NCBI GenBank assembly: GCA_023374025.1
Contig: SIJG01000024.1
Location: forward strand, 768,964 to 832,963
Direction of reading: 5' to 3'
Length of the DNA: 64,000 nucleotides
DNA from: Heterodera schachtii
Lineage: Eukaryota > Nematoda > Chromadorea > Rhabditida > Heteroderidae
The translations under genes and the position numbers were made by a program. Below, piece after piece: positions 1 to 10,946 of this stretch. The notes beneath the pieces are model-generated. The model saw only the letters and a program-made list of their open reading frames with translations, made no database searches and was not told where the DNA came from. Numbering within the stretch: position 1 is the stretch's first letter; each line of letters starts with the position of its first letter.

Positions 1-62
1 CATGCCAAATTGAGGTGCGCCCAAGTCGACGTCGGCCCCGTGTTTGACCAACGCTTTGCACA
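1..62 (-). CDS. Ankyrin-repeat protein, partial exon at window edge
   Basis: Read on the minus strand, these 62 bases give VCKALVKHGADVDLGAPQFG followed by M. This matches the second helix and turn of an ankyrin repeat (the hGADv-type core). An AG acceptor (TTTCTTTCGAAG, positions 63-74) directly precedes the exon, and AT-rich intron-like sequence with stops lies beyond it. The rest of the gene is outside the window. Ankyrin repeats mediate protein binding, so no specific function can be given. The call rests on one partial repeat. Confidence 0.55.
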
Positions 63-590
63 CTTCGAAAGAAATTTTTTAAAATTTAACCCTCAATTCG
101 GAAAATATATGTCAGTGTTTTTGCCATTTTATGTACATATTTCACGATTTGTTGTCTATATTTTATGGCCATATTTCACGATTTTATATCCAAATAAAAT
201 TCAACACCCTAGTAATATAGTCGTTTTGGCGCCGATGTTGTGGCGCTAAGCCAGAATAAAAACGAAAATTTTAAAAATTTCGAAAATTTTCTTAAAAAAC
301 AATTTTTCTGCCGATGGTTGCCCCCCTTTTGGTGAAAATTTTTTTTGTTTTCAAAAGTCATGAAAACATGCTTCAAATAGTTTTCAGGGTCGCTGCTCAC
401 GAATCCGGCACCCATTTCGACCTTTTTCTAACCCCTATCCGAATTCGAACAAAAATCGAAAACTCAAATTTTTAGATTTTTCCATTTTTAGTATAAAATA
501 GTTATAAATGATCTTTTATTATAGCAATGATGTCTTTGAGTTCGTTTCCGCGTATTTAAACAAAATATGACCAAAATTTGAAAATCGAAA
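63..590. other. AT-rich non-coding stretch with a transposon-end-like patch
   Basis: There is no credible coding frame here; the short open frames are AT-rich and lack codon structure. Positions 383-445 (TTTTCAGGGTCGCTGCTCAC onward to CGAATCC) resemble the inner terminal repeat of the element at 13883-15362, which reads TTTTCGGGGTCGCTGAATAC. It may be a relic end of a related element. Confidence 0.5.
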
Positions 591-2442
591 ATTAAAATAT
601 AATGAAAACCTATGAATTTTTAGAAAGCGACCGCTGTAAAAATTTGAAAAACGTTATGTTTTTTCGAATTTTTAAAATAAAAATAAATGATCACTGAAAT
701 ATAATGAAAACCTATGAATTTTTAGAAAGCGACCGCTGTAAAAATTTGAAAAAACGTTGTTTTTTCGAATTTTTAAAATTCAAGACACCAATTTTCTAAT
801 TTTCAAATAAAAATAAATGATCACTGAAATAAAATGAAAACCTATAAATTTATAGAATGCGACCGCTGTAAAAATTTGAAAAACGTTATGTTTTTTTCGA
901 ATTTTTAAAATTCAAGACACCAATTTTCTAATTTTCAAATAAAAATAAATGATCACTGAAATAAAATGAAAACCTATGAATTTTTAGAATGCGACCGCTG
1001 TAAAAATTTGAAAAACGTTATGTTTTTTCGAATTTTTAAAATTCAAGACACCAATTTTCTAATTTTCAAATAAAAATAAATGATCACTGAAATAAAATGA
1101 AAACCTATGAATTTTTAGAATGCGACCGCTGTAAAAATTTGAAAAACCTTATGTTTTTTTCGAATTTTTAAAATTCAAGACACCAATTTTCTAATTTTCA
1201 AATAAAAATAAATGATCACTGAAATAAAATGAAAACCTATGAATTTTTAGAATGCGACCGCTGTAAAAATTTGAAAAACGTTATGTTTTTTTCGAATTTT
1301 TAAAATTCAAGACACCAATTTTCAAATTTTCAAATAAAAATAAATGATCACTGAAATAAAATGAAAACCTATGAATTTTTAGAATGCGACCGCTGTAAAA
1401 ATTTGAAAAACCTTATGTTTTTTTCGAATTTTTAAAATTCAAGACACCAATTTTCTAATTTTCAAATAAAAATAAATGATCACTGAAATAAAATGAAAAC
1501 CTATGAATTTTTAGAATGCGACCGCTGTAAAAATTTGAAAAACGTTATGTTTTTTTCGAATTTTTAAAATTCAAGACACCAATTTTCTAATTTTCAAATA
1601 AAAATAAATGATCACTGAAATAAAATGAAAACCTATGAATTTTTAGAATGCGACCGCTGTAAAAATTTGAAAAACCTTATGTTTTTTTTCGAATTTTTAA
1701 AATTCAAGACACCAATTTTCTAATTTTCAAATAAAAATAAATGATCACTGAAATAAAATGAAAACCTATGAATTTTTAGAATGCGACCGCTGTAAAAATT
1801 TGAAAAACGTTATGTTTTTTTCGAATTTTTAAAATTCAAGACACCAGTTTTCTGATTTTCAAATAAAAATAAATGATCACGGAAATAAAATGAAAACCTA
1901 TGAATTTTTAGAAAGCGACCGCTGTAAAAATTTGAAAAACGTTATGGTTTTTTCGAATTTTTAAAATTCAAGACACCAGTTTTCTGATTTTCAAATAAAA
2001 ATAAATGATCACTGAAATATAATGAAAGCCTATGAATTTTTAGAAAGCGACCGCTGTAAAAATTTGAAAAACGTTATGTTTTTTTCGAATTTTTAAAATT
2101 CAAGACACCAGTTTTCTGATTTTCAAATAAAAATAAATGATCACTGAAATATAATGAAAGCCTATGAATTTTTAGAAAGCGACCGCTGTAAAAATTTGAA
2201 AAACGTTATGTTTTTTTGGAATTTTTAAAATTCAAGACACCAATTTTCTGATTTTCAAATAAAAATAAATGATCACTGAAATATAATGAAAACCTATGAA
2301 TTTTTAGAAAGCGACCGCTGTAAAAATTTGAAAAACGTTATGTTTTTTTCGAATTTTTAAAATTCAAGACACCAATTTTCTGATTTTCAAATAAAAATAA
2401 ATGATCACTGAAATATAATGAAAACCTATGAATTTTTATAAA
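591..2442. repeat. 131-132 bp satellite array, copy 1 (about 14 units)
   Basis: Head-to-tail units of 131-132 bp each carry GCGACCGCTGTAAAAATTTG, a TTCGAATTTTTAAAATTCAA block and ATAAATGATCACTGAAAT. In the middle of the array (about 1010-1820) successive units alternate between AAACGTTATG and AAACCTTATG, so the effective unit there is a dimer of about 262 bp. The last unit is cut off at AATTTTTATAAAGCGG, where the duplicated unique segment begins. No coding capacity. Confidence 0.95.
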
Positions 2443-3070
2443 GCGGAAAATGCGGGATGAATGCGACCAATCAGAAGAATTGCGCACAATTTGATCACAG
2501 AGAAATGGGAGGGGTGGCCCTGCTCAAAAGGAGTGCGAAATATGAGCAATGAAAATGGGGAAAGGACCCTGACCAGAAGAAATGAGGGAGGGATGAGACT
2601 GATTAAATAAATGGGGAAGGGATACGACAGATCAAAGAATTGCGCACAATTATCTCAAAAAATGAGGGAAGGCACTGATTAAAAGGATGCCCGAAATGAG
2701 AATGATCAAAATAAATTGGGGAAAAATTTGATCAAAAGAAAATGGGGGTGGGTTTGATCAAAACAAATTGTGTGCAATTTGATCAAATGGGGAAAAATGG
2801 GCAATGGGACATGCCAAATAAAATGGGCAAATTTGATAAATGAAAATGGGTGAGGGATGGCACTGATCAAATGAATTGGGACGAGTGATCAAAGGAAAAA
2901 AATGGGGGAATGGCACTGAGAAAAAAATGTGCCTGATCAATGAAGATGGGGAGTGGTGGCATTGATCAATTGAATGTGCGCAATGGATCAAATGGAAAAA
3001 AATTGGGGCTATTGATCAAATGAAAATGAGGGAAACTGGGACTGATCAGTAACAAATATGCGCAATTTGA
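2443..3070. repeat. Degenerate GATCAAA/ATGGGG minisatellite, copy 1
   Basis: This is an irregular string of short motifs such as TGATCAAA, AAATGGGG and GCGCAATTTGA with variable spacing of about 20-40 bp. It gives long but meaningless open frames on the minus strand, and I see no gene in it. The second copy lies at about 7401-8029. Confidence 0.75.
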
Positions 3071-3280
3071 CAAACGACGAATATTGAACAGTAAAAAGTG
3101 CATCACTTGGTCGTTGATGTACCTGTAATTGTTTGGATGAATGGCACTCAAAAATCTATTTTGGTTATTTTAATTGTAAATTTATTAACAATTTTAAAGT
3201 TTTTCGGAAGCCACGAAATGGCAAAAAAAATTATGGCCCAACGTTACAGGGGGGGGGGGGCGGGCTGGGTATGGTACCAC

Positions 3281-3673
3281 TCAGTCTTGTCTGTGAATTA
3301 TATAAATAAAACACGAAATGGCAACACTAATCGGCACCTGACCGAACTTCTGGCGGCTGGTAGCTACCGTACTATCACTACCGCCACTCACCCATTCCAT
3401 CCCATACTGTATTGTAACTGCATGGAAGCCACGGACATATGTTGGCACCAATTCGTCCGGTAAACGCATTTCCTTGCCACTATTTTGCTCGCTGACAATA
3501 ATTGCCCGTGGGCCCCGATTTTGAAGCCTTATTTCAAAAGGGCCCAAATCCTTGGTGCGAACATTCAATATTCGTTGGACCAAGCTTACGAAGCGAAGTG
3601 AAACCAATGGCAAATTTTGGTAAGGTTGGAATTGAAGCAACAAGAACACTTTGTTCCAAATTTCATTTGGCAG
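3281..3673 (-). pseudogene. F-box-like protein fragment, copy 1
   Basis: From CTG at 3673 the minus frame starts LPNEIWNKVFLLL, continues QNLPLVSLRF, and later has LGPFEIRLQN and LPDELVP. An LP-E-W start followed by a helical LVS-RF stretch is typical of F-box-like domains, and the later segment resembles the linker of F-box families expanded in cyst nematodes. No ATG or downstream substrate domain is visible, and the frame decays after GMEWVSGG, so I take it as a truncated fragment. A possible acceptor (CGCAATAG) precedes the CTG. Copy 2 is at 8238-8630. The family assignment is tentative. Confidence 0.4.
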
Positions 3674-3749
3674 CTATTGCGCAATCTCTTAAAAAAGAAG
3701 GGATTTTCCAAAAAATTTTAATTTTGTCAATTATTTTAAATGCCTTTAA

Positions 3750-3950
3750 TTATTTCCGACCTGGACTATTCGGAAGAGTCTGATCCTCCTGCTCCTGCTC
3801 ACGCAGACCATTCAAAAAACGGATTGGCAATGTCATGAAGCAGTACATGGCATAAGCAACTCGAAGCGGCAGCCAGAGAAACAGATTCAACACGGCATTG
3901 AGCGGAAAAAGGCGGCAAAAAATGAACAACAAAGCCACCAATTGGACCAT
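3750..3950 (-). CDS. Hypothetical 66-aa hydrophobic ORF, copy 1
   Basis: An ATG at 3950 opens a 66-aa frame whose first 45 residues are strongly hydrophobic (LVALLFIFCRL, LNLFLWLPLRV), followed by a charged LREQEQEDQ tail. It could be a first exon ending at a GT near 3758 and leading to the F-box-like fragment on the same strand, but the phases I could test did not join cleanly. It is retained in copy 2 (8707-8907) with four amino-acid changes and no stop. Function unknown; it may be non-coding. Confidence 0.25.
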   Translation of the reverse strand: MVQLVALLFIFCRLFPLNAVLNLFLWLPLRVAYAMYCFMTLPIRFLNGLREQEQEDQTLPNSPGRK

Positions 3951-5851
3951 TTTTGTCGTTTATCCATCAATCTCTAATGACCTTTTTTATCGAGGTCCAG
4001 TAGCCCACCTAATTCTACACTTTTCCCGACTCACCTAATTGTAGTAACATTGCTGCAAGGTGGGCACAAAAAGTCGGCACTGTCAATATGTATTACCTGC
4101 TGGAAGTTTTGCAAGAAATTAATAAGTATATTTTGTCGAAAATGGCCCGGCGAGGGGAAGGCTGATGAATTTTTCAGAAATTTTTTGTTACGCTGATTTT
4201 TAACTTAATGCATATGTGGATCGGCTCAACTGAAAAAAAAAATTATTTTTTTTGGGGGGGAGGTTCTTGTCAGAATTTTGGCGCTTTATGATGGTAAAGA
4301 GGCCACCCATTAATGTTCGAGACCAAAACTTAAGGCCGAGACACAGCCCTAAGACTTTGAGACCAAGAACGCAAAATGCCCGGACTTTTAACGAGCCTAA
4401 AACAAAGACTTTTGACCAACAGTGAGGGGAGCGGCGGGTCATTTTGGCGCCTCGGGTATGTTTTTTCTTTTTTGTTTTTTTTTATTTCGCAGGCTAATAT
4501 AAAACATTAAATCATCAAGCGAATCCAAGGCATAGATAATTTGGTTGGTCTACAAAAAAAAGTTATGTTGCGGGCGCCAAATTGTCCCGCACCAACTTCA
4601 ACAATTTACTCAGGCAATATCATTCCATATCTTTCATAGGGGATTAGCAAATGAATGAATTAGGTGGGCAAATCATTGCCGATGCTGTTTTAAAACACGG
4701 AGGAGGAGGAGGGCAAGAAGGGGTGGAAAATTTGAAAATTCTCTTTTGAATTTTGGCAACAAAAAATGGGCATGATAAGTGTAACAATGAAAATCAATTG
4801 TGTAATTGCGGCACTATGTAAGTCGGAGTTTTTAGAGTACAACGAATTGTATGGATTTTAAATGGTTCAATATTATTCATTTTTGAATGCGAATTTTAAT
4901 ATTTTTAAGAATTTTTCTTTTTTTGAAATATGCTAAAATTTCTCTCTCCAACCCGATTGGGGAATTTAAATCAAATAACTTTTTTGTTGCTGAGTTTAAA
5001 TGACCTTCATTAAACAGGGTTCGTATTCGCCCTTGGATGCCAAGGACGTCCTTGAATTTTTGGCATAGGGTCTTGGATCATTCCCTGCGGCGCCTATCGG
5101 CACCGCTGGTACCTCTCTTTCTATTTTGTTGAACTATGGCTCAAAAGACACCCAAAAAGCACTTATGGTCAATTTTGAACGAAATTTATTAACAATTCTT
5201 CAACTTCTCAATTTTGTGCCTATCGGCACCGCGGGGTCCACTCCCCTTATCCCAAAAAGTTTTTTGAAAAAGCGCGCCGCAAAAAGCGGTGTGAAAAGTC
5301 AAAAATGGACTTCGCGAATTGTCTCAAAATCGCATTCAATTGCTTTACCAATTCTCCCACCAAACAAACAGTTTCGTCCGGTGTGTTGGCAGTGCCGAGT
5401 TGGTCAGTGTGTTACTGTATCATTCGTCCGCTGCATTGTCTGAGCTGTACCTCCTACCGTTTCCCATTCCGTCGACGGTCCGCCAAATCCGCGGGAAAAC
5501 TTACGCTCAAACTCACTGAATTTGCACGGCAAAAGGCGGACAGCAGCACTCAAGTGATGTACAGCAATGCCGTGTACATCGGTGGATTTCAGTGAAAAAT
5601 TATGACAGAAATAACCATTGCTGCTGCAACCAAATTGGACATTTATGTCAAATGCAATGCAAAAGATTATGGTATGTATATGATGAGAAAATTTAAATGC
5701 ATTTTTAAACATCGCTTACGGAGAATCCAAAATTCTGAGCATAAAATTAAGATTTTTCATTTATTTCCTAAAATTCACTTCGGCAACGATCTTTTTTTAT
5801 TTTTATTAATTTATTTTCAACAATACATACAATATATTATACATATATACA

Positions 5852-7400
5852 AGTTTTTTTGGAATTTTTAAAATTCAAGACACCAATTTTCTGATTTTCA
5901 AATAAAAAAAAATGATCACTGAAATATAATGAAAACCTATGAATTTTTAGAAAGCGACCGCTGTAAAAATTTGGAAAAACGTTATGTTTTTTCGAATTTT
6001 TAAAATTCAAGACACCAATTTTCTGATTTTCAAATAAAAATAAATGATCACTGAAATATAATGAAAACCTATGAATTTTTATAAAGCGACCGCTGTAAAA
6101 ATTTGAAAAACGTTGTTTTTTCGAATTTTTAAAATTCAAGACACCAGTTTTCTGATTTTCAAATAAAAATAAATGATCACGGAAATAAAATGAAAACCTA
6201 TGAATTTTTAGAAAGCGACCGCTGTAAAAATTTGAAAAACGTTATGTTTTTTTCGAATTTTTAAAATTCAAGACACCAGTTTTCTGATTTTCAAGTAAAA
6301 ATAAATGATCACTGAAATATAATGAAAACCTATGAATTTTTAGAATGCGACCGCAGTAAAAATTTGAAAAACCGTTATGTTTTTTTCGAATTTTTAAAAT
6401 TCAAGACACCAATTTTCCGATTTTCAAATAAAAATAAATGATCACTGAAATAAAATGAAAGCCTATGAATTTTTAAAATGCGTACGCTGTAAAAATTTGA
6501 AAAACCGTTATGTTTTTTTAGAATTTTTAAAATTCAAGACACCAATTTTCCGATTTTCAAATAAAAATAAATGATCACTGAAATAAAATGAAAACCTATG
6601 AATTTTTAGAATGCGACCGCTGTAAAAATTTGAAAAACGTTATGTTTTTTTCGAATTTTTAAAATTCAAGACACCAATTTTCTGATTTTCAAATAAAAAT
6701 AAATGAGCACTGAAATAAAATGAAAACCTAGGAATTTTTAGAATGCGACCGCTGTAAAAATTTGAAAAACGTATGTTTTTTCGAATTTTTAAAATTCAAG
6801 ACACCAAGTTTTCTGATTTTCAAATAAAAATAAATGATCACGGAAATAAAATGAAAACCTATGAATTTTTAGAAAGCGACCGCTGTAAAAATTTGAAAAA
6901 CGTTATGTTTTTTTCGAATTTTTAAAATTCAAGACACCAGTTTTCTGATTTTCAAGTAAAAATAAATGATCACTGAAATATAATGAAAACCTATGAATTT
7001 TTAGAAAGCGACCGCTGTAAAAATTTGAAAAACGTTGTGTTTTTTCGAATTTTTAAAATTTAAGACACCAATTTTCTGATTTTCAAATAAAAATAAATGA
7101 TCACTGAAATATAATGAAAACCTATGAATTTTTATAAAGCGACCGCTGTAAAAATTTGAAAAACGTTATGTTTTTTCGAATTTTTAAAATTCAAGACACC
7201 AATTTTCTGATTTTCAAATAAAAATAAATGATCACTGAAATATAATGAAAACCTATGAATTTTTAGAAAGCGACCGCTGTAAAAATTTGAAAAACGTTAT
7301 GTTTTTTCGAATTTTTAAAATTTAAGACACCAATTTTCTGATTTTCAAATAAAAATAAATGATCACTGAAATATAATGAAAACCTATGAATTTTTATAAA
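5852..7400. repeat. 131-132 bp satellite array, copy 2 (about 12 units)
   Basis: This is the same satellite as at 591-2442, lying between the two copies of the unique segment. It begins abruptly inside a unit after ATATATACAA. Individual units carry private changes (for example GCGTACGCTG near 6480), so the array is somewhat older or less homogenised than copy 1. Together with the downstream segment it forms the tandem duplication of about 5 kb. Confidence 0.95.
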
Positions 7401-8237
7401 GCGGAAAATGCGGGATGAATGCGACCAATCAGAAGAATTGCGCACAATTTGATCACAGAGAAATGGGAGGGGTGGCCCTGCTCAAAAGGAGTGCGAAATA
7501 TGAGCAATGAAAATGGGGAAAGGACCCTGACCAGAAGAAATGAGGGAGGGATGAGACTGATTAAATAAATGGGGAAGGGATACGACAGATCAAAGAATTG
7601 CGCACAATTATCTCAAAAAATGAGGGAAGGCACTGATTAAAAGGATGCCCGAAATGAGAATGATCAAAATAAATTGGGGAAAAATTTGATCAAAAGAAAA
7701 TGGGGGTGGGTTTGATCAAAACAAATTGTGTGCAATTTGATCAAATGGGGAAAAATGGGCAATGGGACATGCCAAATAAAATGGGCAAATTTGATAAATG
7801 AAAATGGGTGAGGGATGGCACTGATCAAATGAATTGGGACGAGTGATCAAAGGAAAAAAATGGGGGAATGGCACTGAGAAAAAAATGTGCCTGATCAATG
7901 AAGATGGGGAGTGGTGGCATTGATCAATTGAATGTGCGCAATGGATCAAATGGAAAAAAATTGGGGCTATTGATAAAATGAAAATGAGGGAAACTGGGAC
8001 TGATGAGTAACAAATATGCGCAATTTGACAAACGACGAATATTGAACAGTAAAAAGTGCATCACTTGGTCGTTGATGTACCTGTAATTGTTTGTATGAAT
8101 GGCACTCAAAAACCTATTTTGGTTATTTTGATTGTAAATTTATTAACTATTTTAAAGTTTTTCGGAAGCCACAAAATGGCAAAAAAAATTATGACCTAAC
8201 GTTACAGGGGGGGGGGGCGGGCGGGGTACGGTACCAC

Positions 8238-8630
8238 TCAGTCTTGTCTGTGAATTATAGTAATAAAACACGAAATGGCACCACTAATCGGCACCTGACC
8301 GAACTTCTGGCGGCTGGTAGCTACCGTACTATCACTACCGCCACTCACCCATCCCATCCCATACCGTATTGTAATTGCATGGAAGCCACGGACATATGTT
8401 GGCACCAATTCGTCCGGCAAACGCATTTCCTTGCCACTATTTTGCTCGCTGACAATAATTGCCCGTGGGCCCCGATTTTGAAGCCTAATTTCAAAAGGGC
8501 CCAAATCCTTGGTGCGAACATTCAATACTCGTTGGATGAAGCTTGCAAAGCGAAGTGAAACCAATGGCAAATTTTGGTAATGTTGGAATTGAAGCAACAA
8601 GAACACTTTGTTCCAAATTTCATTTGGCAG
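8238..8630 (-). pseudogene. F-box-like protein fragment, copy 2
   Basis: This is the second copy of the fragment at 3281-3673, again starting LPNEIW from CTG at 8630. It differs from copy 1 at several residues, for example RFASFIQRV instead of RFVSLVQRI and ITIRYGMGW instead of VTIQYGMEW, while staying open. No start codon or complete domain structure is visible. The same caution applies to the family call. Confidence 0.38.
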
Positions 8631-8706
8631 CTATTGCGTAATCTCTTAAAAAATAAAGGATTTTCCAAAAAATTTTATTTTTGTCAATTATTTTAAATGC
8701 CTTTAA

Positions 8707-8907
8707 TTATTTCCGACCTGGTCTATTCGGAAGAGTCTGATCCTCCTGCTCCTGCTCACGCAGACCATTCACAAAACGGATTGACAATGTCATGAAGCAG
8801 TACATGGCATAAGCAACTCGAAGCGGCAGCCAGAGAAACAGATTCAACACGGCATAGAGCGGAAAAAGGCGGCAAAAAATGAACAACAAAGCCACCAATT
8901 GGACCAT
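8707..8907 (-). CDS. Hypothetical 66-aa hydrophobic ORF, copy 2
   Basis: This is the counterpart of 3750-3950, with the same hydrophobic N-terminal half and charged LREQEQEDQ tail. Changes against copy 1 include LPIRFLNG to LSIRFVNG and NSPGRK to NRPGRK. No homologue recognised; coding status uncertain. Confidence 0.22.
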   Translation of the reverse strand: MVQLVALLFIFCRLFPLYAVLNLFLWLPLRVAYAMYCFMTLSIRFVNGLREQEQEDQTLPNRPGRK

Positions 8908-10009
8908 TTTTGTCGTTTATCCATCAATCTCTAATGACCTTCTTTATCGAGGTCCAGTAACCCACCTAATTCTACACTTTTCCCGACTCAGCTAATTGTT
9001 GTAAAATTGCTGCAAGGTGGGCACAAAAAGTCGGCACTGTCAATATGTATTACCTGCTGGAAATTTTCCAAAAAATTAATAAGTATATTTTGTCGAAAAA
9101 TAACCGGCGAGGGAAAGGCTGATGAATTTTTCAGAAATTTTTTGTTACGCTGATTTTTAACTTAATGCATATGTGGATCGGCTCAACTGAAAAAAAAAAT
9201 TATTTTTTTTGGGGGGGAGGTTCTTGTCAGAATTTTGGCGCTTTATGATGGTAAAGAGGCCACCCATTAATGTTCGAGACCAAAACTTAAGGCCGAGACA
9301 CAGCCCTAAGACTTTGAGACCAAGAACGCAAAATGCCCGGACTTTTAACGAGCCTAAAACAAAGACTTTTGACCAACAGTGAGGGGAGCGGCGGGTCATT
9401 TTGGCGCCTCGGGTATGTTTTTTCTTTTTTGTTTTTTTTTATTTCGCAGGCTAATATAAAACATTAAATCATCAAGCGAATCCAAGGCATAGATAATTTG
9501 GTTGGTCTACAAAAAAAAGTTATGTTGCGGGCGCCAAATTGTCCCGCACCAACTTCAACAATTTACTCAGGCAATATCATTCCATATCTTTCATAGGGGA
9601 TTAGCAAATGAATGAATTAGGTGGGCAAATCATTGCCGATGCTGTTTTAAAACACGGAGGAGGAGGAGGGCAAGAAGGGGTGGAAAATTTGAAAATTCTC
9701 TTTTGAATTTTGGCAACAAAAAATGGGCATGATAAGTGTAACAATGAAAATCAATTGTGTAATTGCGGCACTATGTAAGTCGGAGTTTTTAGAGTACAAC
9801 GAATTGTATGGATTTTAAATGGTTCAATATTATTCATTTTGAATGCGAATTTTAATATTTTTAAGAATTTTTCTTTTTTTGAAATATGCTAAAATTTCTC
9901 TCTCCAACCCGATTGGGAATTGCAAATTTAGTCTGTTGGGCTAAAGGAAAATGCGTCATCATTAGGGATGGGAATTTAAATCAAATAACTTTTTTGTTGC
10001 TGAGTTTAA

Positions 10010-10453
10010 ATGACCTTCATTAAACAGGGTTCGTATTCGCCCTTGGATGCCAAGGAGGTCCTTGAATTTTTGGCATATGGTCTTGGATTATTCCCGGCGG
10101 CGCCTACCGGCACCGCTGGTACTTCTCTTCCTATTTTGTTGAAATATGGCTCAAAAGACACCCAAAAAGCACTTATGGTCAATTTTGAACGAAATTTATT
10201 AACAATTCTTCAAATTCTCAATTTTATGCCTATCGGCACCGCGGGGTCCACTCCCCTTATCCCAAAAAGTTTTTTGAAAAAGCGCGCCGCAAAAAGCGGT
10301 GTGAAAAGTCAAAAATGGACTTCGCGAATTGTCTCAAAATCGCATTCAATTGCTTTACCAATTCTCCCACCAAACAAACAGTTTCGTCCGGTGTGTTGGC
10401 AGTGCCGAGTTGGTCAGTGTGTTACTGTATCATTCGTCCGCTGCATTGTCTGA
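10010..10453 (+). CDS. Hypothetical ORF, 147 aa (interrupted in copy 1)
   Basis: An ATG opens a 147-aa frame starting MTFIKQGSYSPLDAKEVLEF. In copy 1 the matching frame is broken by TAG (GCATAGGGTC at about 5065, against GCATATGGTC here), so only the later part from 5126 stays open there. The frame contains two copies of a GTAG(T/S) segment encoded by a dispersed hairpin repeat (see findings). I recognise no domain, and repeat-derived non-coding DNA is as likely as a gene. Confidence 0.2.
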   Translation: MTFIKQGSYSPLDAKEVLEFLAYGLGLFPAAPTGTAGTSLPILLKYGSKDTQKALMVNFERNLLTILQILNFMPIGTAGSTPLIPKSFLKKRAAKSGVKSQKWTSRIVSKSHSIALPILPPNKQFRPVCWQCRVGQCVTVSFVRCIV

Positions 10454-10946
10454 GCTGTACCTCCTACCGTTTCCCATTCCGTCGACGGTCCGCCAAATCC
10501 GCGGGAAAACTTACGCTCAAACTCACTGAATTTGCACGGCAAAAGGCGGACAGCAGCACTCAAGTGATGTACAGCAATGCCGTGTACATCGGTGGATTTC
10601 AGTGAAAAATTATGACAGAAATAACCATTGCTGCTGCAACCAAATTGGACATTTATGTCAAATGCAATGCAAAAGATTATGGTATGTATATGATGAGAAA
10701 ATTTAAATGCATTTTTAAACATCGCTTACGGAGAATCCAAAATTCTGAGCATAAAATTAAGATTTTTCATTTATTTCCTAAAATTCACTTCGGCAACGAT
10801 CTTTTTTTATTTTTATTAATTTATTTTCAACAATACATACAATATATTATACATATATACAATTTATATACACAAAATTTCATTTTACACAATATTATCC
10901 ATCTGATCGGTCGGTCTTCTTCTCAACATCTACTTGCTTTGCTGCC

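Larger units (their letters stand above)
2443..5851. repeat. Segmental duplication, copy 1 (unique segment)
   Basis: This 3.4-kb segment recurs at 7401-10861 in the same orientation, offset by 4957-4958 bp up to about 4.9 kb and by 5010 bp after that. The change of 53 bp is a block present in copy 2 (about 9918-9970) and absent here; GGGAATT lies at both edges of the block, as in a microhomology deletion. It contains degenerate GATCAAA/ATGGGG repeats, an F-box-like fragment and a hydrophobic ORF. Positions 3950-4930 and 5290-5850 look almost identical between copies, while 3070-3750 and 5030-5230 differ more. Confidence 0.93.
7401..10861. repeat. Segmental duplication, copy 2 (unique segment)
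   Basis: This is the direct copy of 2443-5851. Its right edge is at ATATATACAA (about 10861), where copy 1 re-enters satellite and copy 2 runs into the 3' flank of the 14-3-3 gene. Copy 2 therefore probably holds the ancestral right junction, and the duplication probably arose by unequal exchange through the satellite. It keeps 53 bp that copy 1 lacks. Confidence 0.92.

Noticed and set aside
2758..3151. Minus-strand ORFs rich in His, Pro and Phe (and copies at 7716-8109)
   Set aside because: They arise from degenerate GATCAAA/ATGGGG repeats; both are present in the two duplicate copies without signs of selection.
4200..4442. 80-aa minus-strand ORF identical in both copies (9157-9399)
   Set aside because: Identity reflects recent duplication of the whole block; composition and lack of any motif do not support coding.
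5837..7445. Minus-strand ORFs with repeated NFKNSKK motifs
   Set aside because: They are translations of the 131-bp satellite; the periodic protein is a by-product of unit length.
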